A DNA stretch of 8,050 nt. Origin: Lentisphaerota bacterium (lineage in GTDB: Bacteria; Verrucomicrobiota; Kiritimatiellia; UBA8416; JAFGTH01). The DNA lies in the NCBI GenBank assembly GCA_016934225.1, contig JAFGTH010000271.1, positions 1-8,050 on the forward strand. Direction: 5' to 3'. Below are positions 1 to 6,349 of this stretch, one piece after another (positions within the stretch are counted from its first letter, which is position 1; every line of letters begins with the position of its first letter). Made by a program: the position numbers and the translations under genes. Under the pieces are notes generated by a model. It saw only the letters and a list, made by a program, of their open reading frames with translations. It was not told where the DNA came from and searched no databases.

Positions 1-1511
1 CGGATAACATGTTAGTGATATCGGATGGTAACAAACCTGTAGCCGTTGCGGGGGTGATGGGTGGTGAGGGTAGCGAGATTCGTTCCGAAACATGTCGAGT
101 ATTGCTGGAGAGCGCGGGTTTTGATCCGGCAAACATTCATGCAACATCCTGCGCTTTGGATCTTGCCACGGAATCTTCGCATCGTTTTGAACGAGGAGTG
201 GATATTTGGACTGTTGAATGGGCGAGTCGTCGCGCCGCATCACTGATGGCAGATCTGGCGTCAGCCAGGGTGGCTCCCGGCGTAATAGACACATGTCCGG
301 AAATACTAATAACGAGGCCGCGTATAGTGTGCGTGTTCGATCATGTTCGTTCGTCTATAGGGATTAATATCACGGATAAAGAGATTACCAACATACTGGA
401 ATCATTGCAAATACATGTAGTGGAGCGTAGTGCGACATCCTGTGTGGTGGAGGCGCCGACGTTCCGACGCGATTTGGAGATCGAAGCCGATTTGATCGAG
501 GAAGTTGCGCGAATGTATGGTCTGGACAAAGTGCAAGCTGCTGAGCCTGTTGCACGGATTGTTCCGCACGTTGTTGATGAAAAAGTTAGATCGGTAGAAT
601 CGTGCAGGGCGGCTTTGATAGGTCTTGGGCTTTGTGAAACCATGAACTATAGCTTTGTGTCTCATCGGTTATTGGATTTATTCGGTACCGATGACATGGG
701 CAATCGTGTGACGCTGCCCAATCCCGTCAGTGCAGATCATTCGGTGATGCGAAATTCACTGATACCACAGATGCTTGAGTCATTGGGTAGAAATCAGGCG
801 CGCCAGATTCCTACTGCAGCGTTTTTTGAGATAGGCAAGGTTTTTCGAAGAAAAACGGATGACCGGATAGAGGAAGACCGCAATATTTGTATAGGATTGA
901 TGGGGAAAGTTGGTCGGACTGGGTTGAATATGAGAAAGCCTGTTGAACCGGAAGAAATGTTTCTTTGGTTAAAAGGCATACTTGAGCAGCTTTTTGCGGC
1001 AGTTCATATTGAAGGAGTCAAATTTAAGGCAATTGACTACTCCTGTTTTGAGCCTGGCTGGTCGGTGTCAATCTCGCTCGGAAAGGCAAATGGGATGCTG
1101 GGTTTGCTTAACAGGGCTCTTAGTTCCGAATGGAGAATGGGCGAACCGATTGGAATTGCCGAAATACCAATTGAGCCGCTTCTGGGCAAGGTTTTTACGC
1201 CGATTGTGCTTACTCCGATTCCTTTATATCCTTCGATTTCCCGTGACATGGCTTTAATCGTTGATGAAAACGTAACTCATGAACAAATTGTTGAAATTGT
1301 GCATGGCGCCGGTCAAAAACATTTGACAGATATCGTTCTGTTTGATATTTTTAGAGCCAAGGGAGTAGGAGAGGGGAAAAAGAGCCTTGCCTACTCTTTG
1401 GTATATCGTTCATTGGAGAAAACTCTTACTGACGAAGATGCCAACAGGTATCATGAGGCAATTAAGGATTCTCTGAGAAACGAATTGAAAGTAGAAATAA
1501 GGGAAAATTAA
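1..1511 (+). CDS. pheT: Phenylalanine--tRNA ligase beta subunit, 3' part (5' end outside window)
   Basis: This is the beta chain of the alpha2-beta2 phenylalanyl-tRNA synthetase, a cytoplasmic enzyme that charges tRNA-Phe and edits mischarged Tyr-tRNA. The frame is open from the first full codon at base 3 to TAA at 1509-1511, giving 502 residues. The family is usually about 800 residues, so roughly the first 290 are missing; the ATG at 9 is internal. Visible in order are the end of the B3/B4 editing domain (AGVMGGEGSEIRSET, then ATESSHRFERGVD), the B5 domain with RRDLEIEADLIEEVARMYG, the catalytically inactive synthetase-like core (LPNPVSADHSVMRNSLIPQM, then FFEIGKVFRR), and a C-terminal FDX-ACB anticodon-binding domain over about the last 95 residues (PLYPSISRDMALIVDE to the end). 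pheS is expected just upstream but lies outside. Identification is firm, and no frame break is seen. Confidence 0.97.
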   Translation, partial: DNMLVISDGNKPVAVAGVMGGEGSEIRSETCRVLLESAGFDPANIHATSCALDLATESSHRFERGVDIWTVEWASRRAASLMADLASARVAPGVIDTCPEILITRPRIVCVFDHVRSSIGINITDKEITNILESLQIHVVERSATSCVVEAPTFRRDLEIEADLIEEVARMYGLDKVQAAEPVARIVPHVVDEKVRSVESCRAALIGLGLCETMNYSFVSHRLLDLFGTDDMGNRVTLPNPVSADHSVMRNSLIPQMLESLGRNQARQIPTAAFFEIGKVFRRKTDDRIEEDRNICIGLMGKVGRTGLNMRKPVEPEEMFLWLKGILEQLFAAVHIEGVKFKAIDYSCFEPGWSVSISLGKANGMLGLLNRALSSEWRMGEPIGIAEIPIEPLLGKVFTPIVLTPIPLYPSISRDMALIVDENVTHEQIVEIVHGAGQKHLTDIVLFDIFRAKGVGEGKKSLAYSLVYRSLEKTLTDEDANRYHEAIKDSLRNELKVEIREN

Positions 1512-1776
1512 GAAAGCCATGTTTGCCTATGGCGAATATGGCCGACCCATCAGAGATACGAATAAGACAGGGGTTTCAAGCCCATGACTGAATGTTTGAG
1601 ACATATAATTCTGTTGGTGACCGGGGCATTGGTGGTTTCGGTTGTCGGCGGATTGACGACTTGTATTTCTTCGTCGCTGTTTATATATGGTCTGCGTCGA
1701 AGAATGACATTGTGTCAGATAAGGGTATTAAGAAACTGTTCTTTGATACGTGCGAGCATGTTCTTTCCTGAGAAAG
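1512..1776 (+). other. Intergenic gap between pheT and 6S RNA; no convincing gene
   Basis: This stretch of about 265 bp separates pheT from the 6S RNA. In many proteobacteria zapA sits just before 6S RNA, but no reading frame here resembles ZapA. One open frame (ATG at 1584 to a stop at 1824-1826, 80 codons) has a hydrophobic start, no good Shine-Dalgarno site, and runs into the 6S RNA, so I do not call it. Just after the pheT stop, GCCAT (1516-1520) can pair with either of two ATGGC copies (1529-1533 or 1538-1542). No T-run follows, so this is not a clear terminator. The distal part holds the candidate 6S promoter and a perfect inverted repeat, listed separately. Confidence 0.6.
1704..1731 (+). 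promoter_or_regulatory. Candidate sigma70-type promoter for the 6S RNA
   Basis: ATGACA (1704-1709, five of six matches to TTGACA) is followed after 16 bp by TATTAA (1726-1731, four of six matches to TATAAT). Transcription would begin near 1738, about 40 nt before the expected mature 5' end of the 6S RNA. This implies a short 5' leader removed by processing, as known for the longer ssrS precursor in E. coli. No better promoter closer to 1777 was found: TTGATA at 1743-1748 has no matching -10 at normal spacing. The call rests on pattern matching only. Confidence 0.3.
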
Positions 1777-1778
1777 AA
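1761..1778 (+). repeat. Perfect 7-bp inverted repeat just upstream of the 6S RNA
   Basis: TTCTTTC (1761-1767) and GAAAGAA (1772-1778) are perfect reverse complements around the 4-nt loop CTGA. In a precursor transcript starting near 1738 this would form a small hairpin ending 3 nt before the 6S closing stem at 1782. It could mark the 5' processing site or shield the leader. It is AT-rich and short and has no T-run, so it is not a terminator. Its role is inferred from position only. Confidence 0.5.
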
Positions 1779-1957
1779 AAATGCCCTGCCTTGTTCGTTG
1801 ATTGGCAGAAATCTCTAACCTACTAGTGCATTAGGGAGCTTGAATTTTGCCGCGGAGCGGATGCCCTCCTGGGAACCCTGAAACGGCAGCTAGAGCGCCC
1901 ACCTCAATTTCGAGGTACAGAGATGACTGTCTTTGCGGCAATGGTGGGGCGTTTTTT
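1777..1957 (+). ncRNA. ssrS: 6S RNA (RNA polymerase-binding regulatory RNA)
   Basis: 6S RNA mimics an open promoter, binds housekeeping RNA polymerase holoenzyme and tunes transcription as growth slows. The fold can be read directly. The closing stem pairs 1782-1790 (TGCCCTGCC) with 1943-1951 (GGTGGGGCG), and 1791-1793 with 1939-1941 around one bulged T. A conserved-looking internal loop has TGTTCG on the 5' side and TTGCGGCA on the 3' side, close to the matching E. coli segments. The inner stem pairs 1804-1808 with 1927-1931 and 1811-1816 with 1919-1924. The central bubble spans 1817-1833 opposite 1901-1918 and carries the small hairpin ACCTC/GAGGT (1901-1905 with 1912-1916). The apical arm pairs 1834-1841 with 1893-1900 and 1848-1852 with 1884-1888. 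The length of about 180 nt matches the family. Exact ends are estimated from the outer stem and the T-run. The template for product RNA should lie on the 5' side of the bubble, but its start cannot be fixed. Confidence 0.9.
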
Positions 1958-1958
1958 T
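1943..1958 (+). terminator. 3' end of 6S RNA: closing-stem arm plus T-run
   Basis: The 3' arm of the 6S closing stem (1943-1951) runs straight into seven T (1952-1958). There is no strong local hairpin, so any Rho-independent termination would use the long-range closing stem of the RNA itself. The A-run at 1777-1781 can extend the pairing into the U-tract. The rarA Shine-Dalgarno site begins 5 nt further on, so termination must be partial unless rarA has its own promoter. Confidence 0.6.
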
Positions 1959-1963
1959 GGTAC

Positions 1964-1967
1964 GGAG
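1964..1967 (+). promoter_or_regulatory. Ribosome-binding site of rarA
   Basis: GGAG lies 5 nt upstream of the ATG at 1973. It fixes the start of rarA at that ATG rather than at the in-frame TTG at 1847, which is inside the 6S RNA. It sits 5 nt after the 6S T-run, so the 6S RNA is effectively the 5' leader of any longer rarA transcript. Confidence 0.75.
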
Positions 1968-1972
1968 AAAAC

Positions 1973-3277
1973 ATGGATCTGTTCGAACAGACGCCGCCGG
2001 GTGATAGCGCTACTCGTCCGCTGGCTGCTCGTATGCGACCGCGTTCGATCGAGGAGATTCTGGGTCAAGACAGAATATTAGGGCCCGGCAAGCTGCTCAG
2101 GCGCGCGATTGATGCCGATCGGCTCAACAGTATTATTCTCTATGGGCCTCCGGGGTCTGGAAAAACATCTCTTGCCGAGGTTATTGCTCTTGTAACACAG
2201 CGTGCGTTTGAGCGCAGCAGTGGCGCGATTTCGAATGTGGCGGATTTGCGAAATATCGTCAGTCGTGCGCAACGTCGTAAGACAACAGGGTCGCAGGAAA
2301 CTATTGTCTTCATTGATGAAATCCATCGCTTTAATAAAGCGCAACAGGATATTCTGTTGCCTCATGTGGAGGATGGAACCATAACACTTGTGGGAGCCAC
2401 GACCCACAATCCGATGTTTTTTGTAAACAGTCCGCTGCTGTCGCGTTCTCTTGTGTTTGAACTTGCTCCATTGTCCGACGAAGTTATTGTGGAATTGCTT
2501 CGTCGCGCGATGGTTGACGAACGAGGGTTGGCGGCATACGGTGTGACTGCTGACGAAGACGCCCTGATGCATCTGGCTCGGGCATCTGAGGGCGATGCCC
2601 GTCGTGCGCTCAATGCATTAGAGATCGCTGCCATCACAACTCGGTCGTCGGCCGATGGCAATATACGGATCACAAGAAAAATTGCGGAAGAATCAATCCA
2701 GAAAAAAATGGTGGTTTACGATCGTGACGGTGACGGACACTACGACACCATTTCGGCTTTTATCAAGAGCGTAAGAGGATCTGATCCGCATGCCGCTGTG
2801 TATTGGTTGGCCAAAATGTTGTACGCGGGCGAAGATCCGCGTTTTATTGCCCGGCGTTTAGTTATCCTCGCGTCGGAAGATATTGGTAATGCCGACCCAA
2901 GAGGACTAACAGTAGCGGTATCGGCGATGGAAGCTGTTGAGTTTGTTGGAATGCCGGAGTCGCAAATCATTCTATCCCAGGCTGCCACATATCTTGCCAG
3001 CGCCCCAAAGAGCAATGCGTCCTACGTTGCCATACGGCAAGCATTATCGGATGTTGAGAATGGGCGGGTTTTGCCGGTTCCGAATCATCTTAAAAATAAA
3101 AAAATACAGACTGCCGACAATAAAGATGCGGAGAACGACAAGTACATTTATCCGCACGATTTTGAAGATCATATTGTGAATCAGGAATACATTGCAACGA
3201 CAGCGCGGTACTATTTGCCGTCATCGCAGGGTTACGAAGAAACGATAGCCAAACGGTTGAAACAGTGGGGGCGATAA
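1973..3277 (+). CDS. rarA: Replication-associated recombination protein A (RarA/MgsA), AAA+ ATPase
   Basis: RarA is a clamp-loader-like AAA+ ATPase that acts at stalled replication forks and single-strand DNA ends, in the MgsA/WRNIP1 family. The ATG at 1973 gives 434 residues, normal for the family, and the first residues MDLFEQTPPGDSATRPLAAR lead into the usual RPLA-R-RP start. Walker A is GPPGSGKT (58-65). Walker B is IVFIDEIHR (111-119, with D115 and E116). A sensor 1 region GATTHNP lies at 141-147, and a sensor 2 motif GDARRALNALE begins at 207. The C-terminal half has the RarA-specific tetramerisation region (YDRDGDGHYDTISAFIKS, then LVILASEDIGNADP) and the terminal YPHDFEDH and QGYEE motifs. 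An in-frame extension back to 1847 overlaps the 6S RNA and is not used. fthC follows 23 bp later, so the two are probably co-transcribed. Identification is firm. Confidence 0.97.
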   Translation: MDLFEQTPPGDSATRPLAARMRPRSIEEILGQDRILGPGKLLRRAIDADRLNSIILYGPPGSGKTSLAEVIALVTQRAFERSSGAISNVADLRNIVSRAQRRKTTGSQETIVFIDEIHRFNKAQQDILLPHVEDGTITLVGATTHNPMFFVNSPLLSRSLVFELAPLSDEVIVELLRRAMVDERGLAAYGVTADEDALMHLARASEGDARRALNALEIAAITTRSSADGNIRITRKIAEESIQKKMVVYDRDGDGHYDTISAFIKSVRGSDPHAAVYWLAKMLYAGEDPRFIARRLVILASEDIGNADPRGLTVAVSAMEAVEFVGMPESQIILSQAATYLASAPKSNASYVAIRQALSDVENGRVLPVPNHLKNKKIQTADNKDAENDKYIYPHDFEDHIVNQEYIATTARYYLPSSQGYEETIAKRLKQWGR

Positions 3278-3284
3278 CGGCTGC

Positions 3285-3291
3285 GGAAGGA
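3285..3291 (+). promoter_or_regulatory. Ribosome-binding site of fthC, supporting a GTG start
   Basis: GGAAGGA lies 9 nt upstream of the GTG at 3301. It supports that GTG as the start over the in-frame GTG at 3265, which overlaps the end of rarA and would add 12 residues with no family likeness. Confidence 0.6.
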
Positions 3292-3300
3292 TGTCCAATT

Positions 3301-3894
3301 GTGACGAAAGAAGAAATTAGAGAACGCATTCGCCGGCAACGGCAACAGCTTGATAGCGTTTGGGTTGAACGGCAAAGCACCGTGATTCAGCGTACATTAT
3401 TGGAGACGATAGAAGCCATGACGCCGATCGGCGGTGTATGCAACTATCTTTCCGGTAGCCGTGAAGCGCAGACCGATGTTGTTACAAGGGAATGCTGGGC
3501 GCGCGGCTGGCCTTTGTATGTTCCGGCTTTTTATAAAGAAACGGGCCAATATCGCTTGGCCGAGTTTGACAAAAACGATCGGTTGGAAAGCGGTCTGTTC
3601 GGTATTGCGCAGCCGGTTGAGCCTAGATGGGCGTCGCTTTCGGGAAATAGTGTGATTGTTGTGCCTGGAGTTGCCTTTGATTGTTTCGGCGGGAGGATCG
3701 GCCACGGCGGAGGGCATTACGATAGGCTGTTGACCGAATTGGATCATGGATCGGTTCATGCTTTAAAAATTGGTTTGGCGTTTGAATTTCAGATAGTCAG
3801 CAAAGTCCCAATGGATGAGGCAGATGTTTACATGGATGTGGTAATTACAGACAAACGAAAAATAAATCCGGCGTTATCAAGCGAGTCCAGATAG
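3301..3894 (+). CDS. fthC: 5-formyltetrahydrofolate cyclo-ligase (GTG start)
   Basis: This cytoplasmic enzyme uses ATP to convert 5-formyltetrahydrofolate (folinic acid) to 5,10-methenyltetrahydrofolate, returning an inactive folate to the one-carbon pool. The GTG at 3301 gives 197 residues, typical for the family, with the usual basic N-terminus MTKEEIRERIRRQRQQL. The diagnostic C-terminal signature is present: VPGVAFD (121-127), then GRIGHGGGHYDR (131-142), the glycine-rich ATP/folate-binding loop. H139 stands where many relatives have tyrosine or phenylalanine, a mild variation. In proteobacteria this gene (ygfA) directly follows the 6S RNA; here rarA lies between. rny begins 46 bp downstream. 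Function is firm, while the start codon is likely but not certain. Confidence 0.95.
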   Translation: MTKEEIRERIRRQRQQLDSVWVERQSTVIQRTLLETIEAMTPIGGVCNYLSGSREAQTDVVTRECWARGWPLYVPAFYKETGQYRLAEFDKNDRLESGLFGIAQPVEPRWASLSGNSVIVVPGVAFDCFGGRIGHGGGHYDRLLTELDHGSVHALKIGLAFEFQIVSKVPMDEADVYMDVVITDKRKINPALSSESR

Positions 3895-3903
3895 CGCGGA
3901 ATG

Positions 3904-3921
3904 GGGGCGGATTATCGCCCC
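3904..3921 (+). promoter_or_regulatory. GC-rich hairpin in the fthC-rny gap
   Basis: GGGGCG (3904-3909) and CGCCCC (3916-3921) are perfect complements around the loop GATTAT. The hairpin lies between the fthC stop and the rny Shine-Dalgarno site (GGGAG at 3929-3933), which begins 7 nt after it. No T-run follows, so it is not an intrinsic terminator. It could protect the upstream mRNA end, mark a cleavage site between fthC and rny, or modulate rny translation; these roles are inferences from position. Confidence 0.5.
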
Positions 3922-3940
3922 GTACAATGGGAGATCAACA

Positions 3941-5494
3941 ATGTACTACTTGGCGGTTGGAGTTGGCGCAATAGTCGTTGGAGCAATCTTCGGTTATTTG
4001 ATTCGTCTGCTGGTCGCAAGATCACAGGTCGAATCAATCGAAGGGAAAGCGAGACAATTGCGCAAAGAGGCGAAACGCGAAGCGGAATCCATTCTGAAGG
4101 AAGCGGAAATTCAAGCCAAAGCTGAAGTTTTGAAGGCGCGGGAAGAATTTGAAGTCTCGACAAAGACTCGGCAGAAAGAGCTGGCCGCATTGGAGGAACG
4201 CATATCGCAGCGTGAAACGAACTTGGACCGCAAGGTTGCCATGATCGACAAGAAAGAACATAACCTGTCTGATCGGATGGCGGCTGTTGAGCAGGAGCAG
4301 GTTGTGTTGAAAGAAAAAACTGTGGAATTTGAGCAATTAATCTTGGAGGAGAAGACGCAATTGCAGCGTGTAGCCGGCATGACGCAGGAAGAGGCCAAAG
4401 AGACGTTGCTGGCTCGTATAGAAAAAGAAGTTCATGGCGAAATGGGCGGTTTGATTCGGCGATTGCAAGAGCAAGCCAAGGATACCGCGGAACGCGAGGC
4501 GCAGCGGATTGTCGCCATGGCGATTCAGCGATATTCCGGTTCACACGCCAACGAGATAATGACCAGCACCGTGACACTGCCTGGAGACGACATGAAGGGT
4601 CGGATAATAGGTCGCGACGGGAGGAATATTCGTGCGCTTGAATCTGTGACGGGCGTCAACATAATGATAGACGATACGCCGCAAGCTGTCGTGATATCTG
4701 GTTTTGATCCGATTCGCAGAGAGATTGCAAAACTTTCACTCGAATCTTTAATGGCCGATGGGCGGATTCATCCGGCGCGGATAGAGGAGGTCGTCAAAAA
4801 AGTTGAAGAGAGTATGGAAGAAACAATTCGCAAAGTCGGCGAAGAAGCCGCGTATGTGTCTGGTGTGCAAGGAATAAGTCCGGACATGTTGAGCGCATTA
4901 GGCCGCCTGAAATACAGAACCAGTTACAGCCAGAATGTGCTTCAACACTCAATTGAGGTGTCTCATCTGATGGGCGTAATGGCGGGCGAGATGGGATTGG
5001 ACGTTGCATTGGCCAAGCGAATTGGTCTGTTTCATGACATAGGCAAGTCGCTTGATCATGAAGTAGAGGGCGGCCATGCCGTTATTGGCGCTGACCTTTT
5101 GAAACGACATGGCGAAGATGCAATCGTTGTGAATGCCACGGCGGCTCATCATGAGGAGGTGCCGGCCGAAAGCCTGTATGCTGTTCTGGCGGCAGCAGCT
5201 GATGCGATTTCCAGTTCGCGACTCGGAGCGCGTTCAGAAACAACGGAAATTTATGTCAAGAGATTGGAGCAACTGGAAGAGATTGCCAATGGGTTTGAAG
5301 GCGTGAAGAAGAGTTATGCGATACAGGCCGGCCGCGAAGTGCGAGTTATAGTTGATCCGGAGTCTGTTGATGACAATGGAGGCATGGTCATGGCCAGAAA
5401 TATCAGCAAGAAGATTGAGGAAAATCTGCAGTATCCCGGTCAGATCAGAGTTATTGTAATACGCGAAACGCGTAGTGTGGAGTATGCAAGATAA
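3941..5494 (+). CDS. rny: Ribonuclease Y (membrane-anchored endoribonuclease)
   Basis: RNase Y is a membrane-tethered endonuclease that starts mRNA decay and processing in bacteria lacking or supplementing RNase E. The ATG at 3941 gives 517 residues, the normal family length, with GGGAG 7 nt upstream. In order it has an N-terminal membrane anchor (about residues 3-24), a long charged coiled coil (about 28-190), a KH RNA-binding domain with the loop IIGRDGRNIR (222-231), and an HD phosphohydrolase domain. Metal-site residues seen in the HD domain include H336 (LQHSIEVSH), the H365-D366 pair (FHDIGK) and H403/H404 (AAHHEE). All key motifs are intact. The next gene encodes the YmdB-like phosphoesterase, the same neighbour as in Bacillus. 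Identification is firm. Confidence 0.98.
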   Translation: MYYLAVGVGAIVVGAIFGYLIRLLVARSQVESIEGKARQLRKEAKREAESILKEAEIQAKAEVLKAREEFEVSTKTRQKELAALEERISQRETNLDRKVAMIDKKEHNLSDRMAAVEQEQVVLKEKTVEFEQLILEEKTQLQRVAGMTQEEAKETLLARIEKEVHGEMGGLIRRLQEQAKDTAEREAQRIVAMAIQRYSGSHANEIMTSTVTLPGDDMKGRIIGRDGRNIRALESVTGVNIMIDDTPQAVVISGFDPIRREIAKLSLESLMADGRIHPARIEEVVKKVEESMEETIRKVGEEAAYVSGVQGISPDMLSALGRLKYRTSYSQNVLQHSIEVSHLMGVMAGEMGLDVALAKRIGLFHDIGKSLDHEVEGGHAVIGADLLKRHGEDAIVVNATAAHHEEVPAESLYAVLAAAADAISSSRLGARSETTEIYVKRLEQLEEIANGFEGVKKSYAIQAGREVRVIVDPESVDDNGGMVMARNISKKIEENLQYPGQIRVIVIRETRSVEYAR

Positions 5495-5518
5495 TCCCGA
5501 CATGCGACAGGGGGTGTA

Positions 5519-6292
5519 ATGAAAATTCTGATGGTTGGTGACATTGTCGGTTCGCCGGGCAGACAAGTATTCGGGCGTGTTGTTACTCGGATGAAGAAGG
5601 AGAAGTTGACCGACTTTGTCGTGGCGAATGCGGAAAATGCGGCCGGCGGCAAAGGTGTGACAGGTCCGATCGCGGAAGAACTTCTATCCGTCGGCGCCGA
5701 TATATTAACATTAGGCGATCATACGTGGGACCAGAAAGAACTAACGCCATATATCGAGAAGGCTGAACGGCTGATCAGACCGGCGAACTTTCCGCCGGGT
5801 TGTCCGGGGAGCGGGTTAAAGATTTTGGATGTGGGGTTGGGAAGTGTTGCTGTCATCAATCTTGTCGGCCGAACGTTCATGCAGGCCAATGATTGTCCGT
5901 TCAGAACTGTTGATGCGGTTTTGAAAAAATGTGCCGGCGTTAAAACCATTCTTGTTGATTTCCATGCGGAAGCTACGTCGGAAAAGATAGCAATGGGGCG
6001 CTATCTGGATGGCCGTGTTACCTGTATGGTTGGTACTCACACACATGTTCAGACCAGCGATGAAACTCTGTTGCCTGGAGGCACGGCGTACATAACAGAC
6101 TTGGGAATGACTGGTCCAAAAGAATCTGTGATAGGACGGGATGCAAAAACCATATTGGCTAGGTTCATTACGGGCATGCCGGCCAAATTTATTGTGGCCA
6201 GCGGTAATCCTGTATTGGAGGGTATAGTAATAGATGTGGATAATGGCACCGGAAAAGCGTTTGGCATAGAAAGAATCAGATGCTCGGAATAG
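5519..6292 (+). CDS. TIGR00282-family metallophosphoesterase (Bacillus YmdB-like)
   Basis: This is a cytoplasmic two-metal phosphodiesterase of the YmdB/DR1281 family. In Bacillus subtilis the homologue hydrolyses cyclic nucleotides such as cAMP in vitro and affects biofilm and motility. It is unrelated to the macrodomain protein also called YmdB in E. coli. The ATG at 5519 gives 257 residues, normal for the family, with an AGGGGGTG Shine-Dalgarno region (5509-5516) just upstream. Expected metal and catalytic residues are D8 (VGDIVG), E39-N40 (NAENAAGGKG), H68, H149 (DFHAEATSEK), H174 and H176 (GTHTHVQT). Position 67, usually asparagine in GNH, is aspartate here (LGDHTWD). The gene follows rny after 24 bp, the common pairing. 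Family assignment is firm; the physiological substrate is unknown. Confidence 0.94.
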   Translation: MKILMVGDIVGSPGRQVFGRVVTRMKKEKLTDFVVANAENAAGGKGVTGPIAEELLSVGADILTLGDHTWDQKELTPYIEKAERLIRPANFPPGCPGSGLKILDVGLGSVAVINLVGRTFMQANDCPFRTVDAVLKKCAGVKTILVDFHAEATSEKIAMGRYLDGRVTCMVGTHTHVQTSDETLLPGGTAYITDLGMTGPKESVIGRDAKTILARFITGMPAKFIVASGNPVLEGIVIDVDNGTGKAFGIERIRCSE

Positions 6293-6349
6293 CGAGCGCG
6301 TTTTACGGCGATTTGCGGAATTGTTAAGAAGGGTTTGAACGGGAAGGTG

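Noticed and set aside
1516..1542. Possible terminator after pheT (GCCAT with two ATGGC copies)
   Set aside because: The stem is only 5 bp and no T-run follows, so it does not meet the pattern of an intrinsic terminator.
1653..1688. TTGACG (1653-1658) with TATATA (1683-1688) as a promoter
   Set aside because: The spacer is 24 bp, too long for a normal sigma70-type promoter, and TTGTAT at 1661 is a poor -35 for the same -10.
1584..1826. An 80-codon open frame with a hydrophobic N-terminus between pheT and rarA
   Set aside because: It lacks a good Shine-Dalgarno site, resembles no family I know including ZapA, and its last 50 bases run into the structured 6S RNA. It is most likely a chance frame.
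1847..1972. A 42-residue N-terminal extension of RarA from a TTG codon
   Set aside because: It is read from the 6S RNA sequence, is proline- and arginine-rich without family likeness, and the ATG at 1973 has a well-placed GGAG and matches the normal RarA start.
3265..3300. Earlier GTG start for fthC overlapping the end of rarA
   Set aside because: The extra 12 residues do not match the family N-terminus, and GGAAGGA is placed for the GTG at 3301.
5462..5472. CGCG-AAA-CGCG mini-hairpin near the end of rny
   Set aside because: It is a 4-bp stem with a 3-nt loop inside coding sequence; such short palindromes arise by chance.
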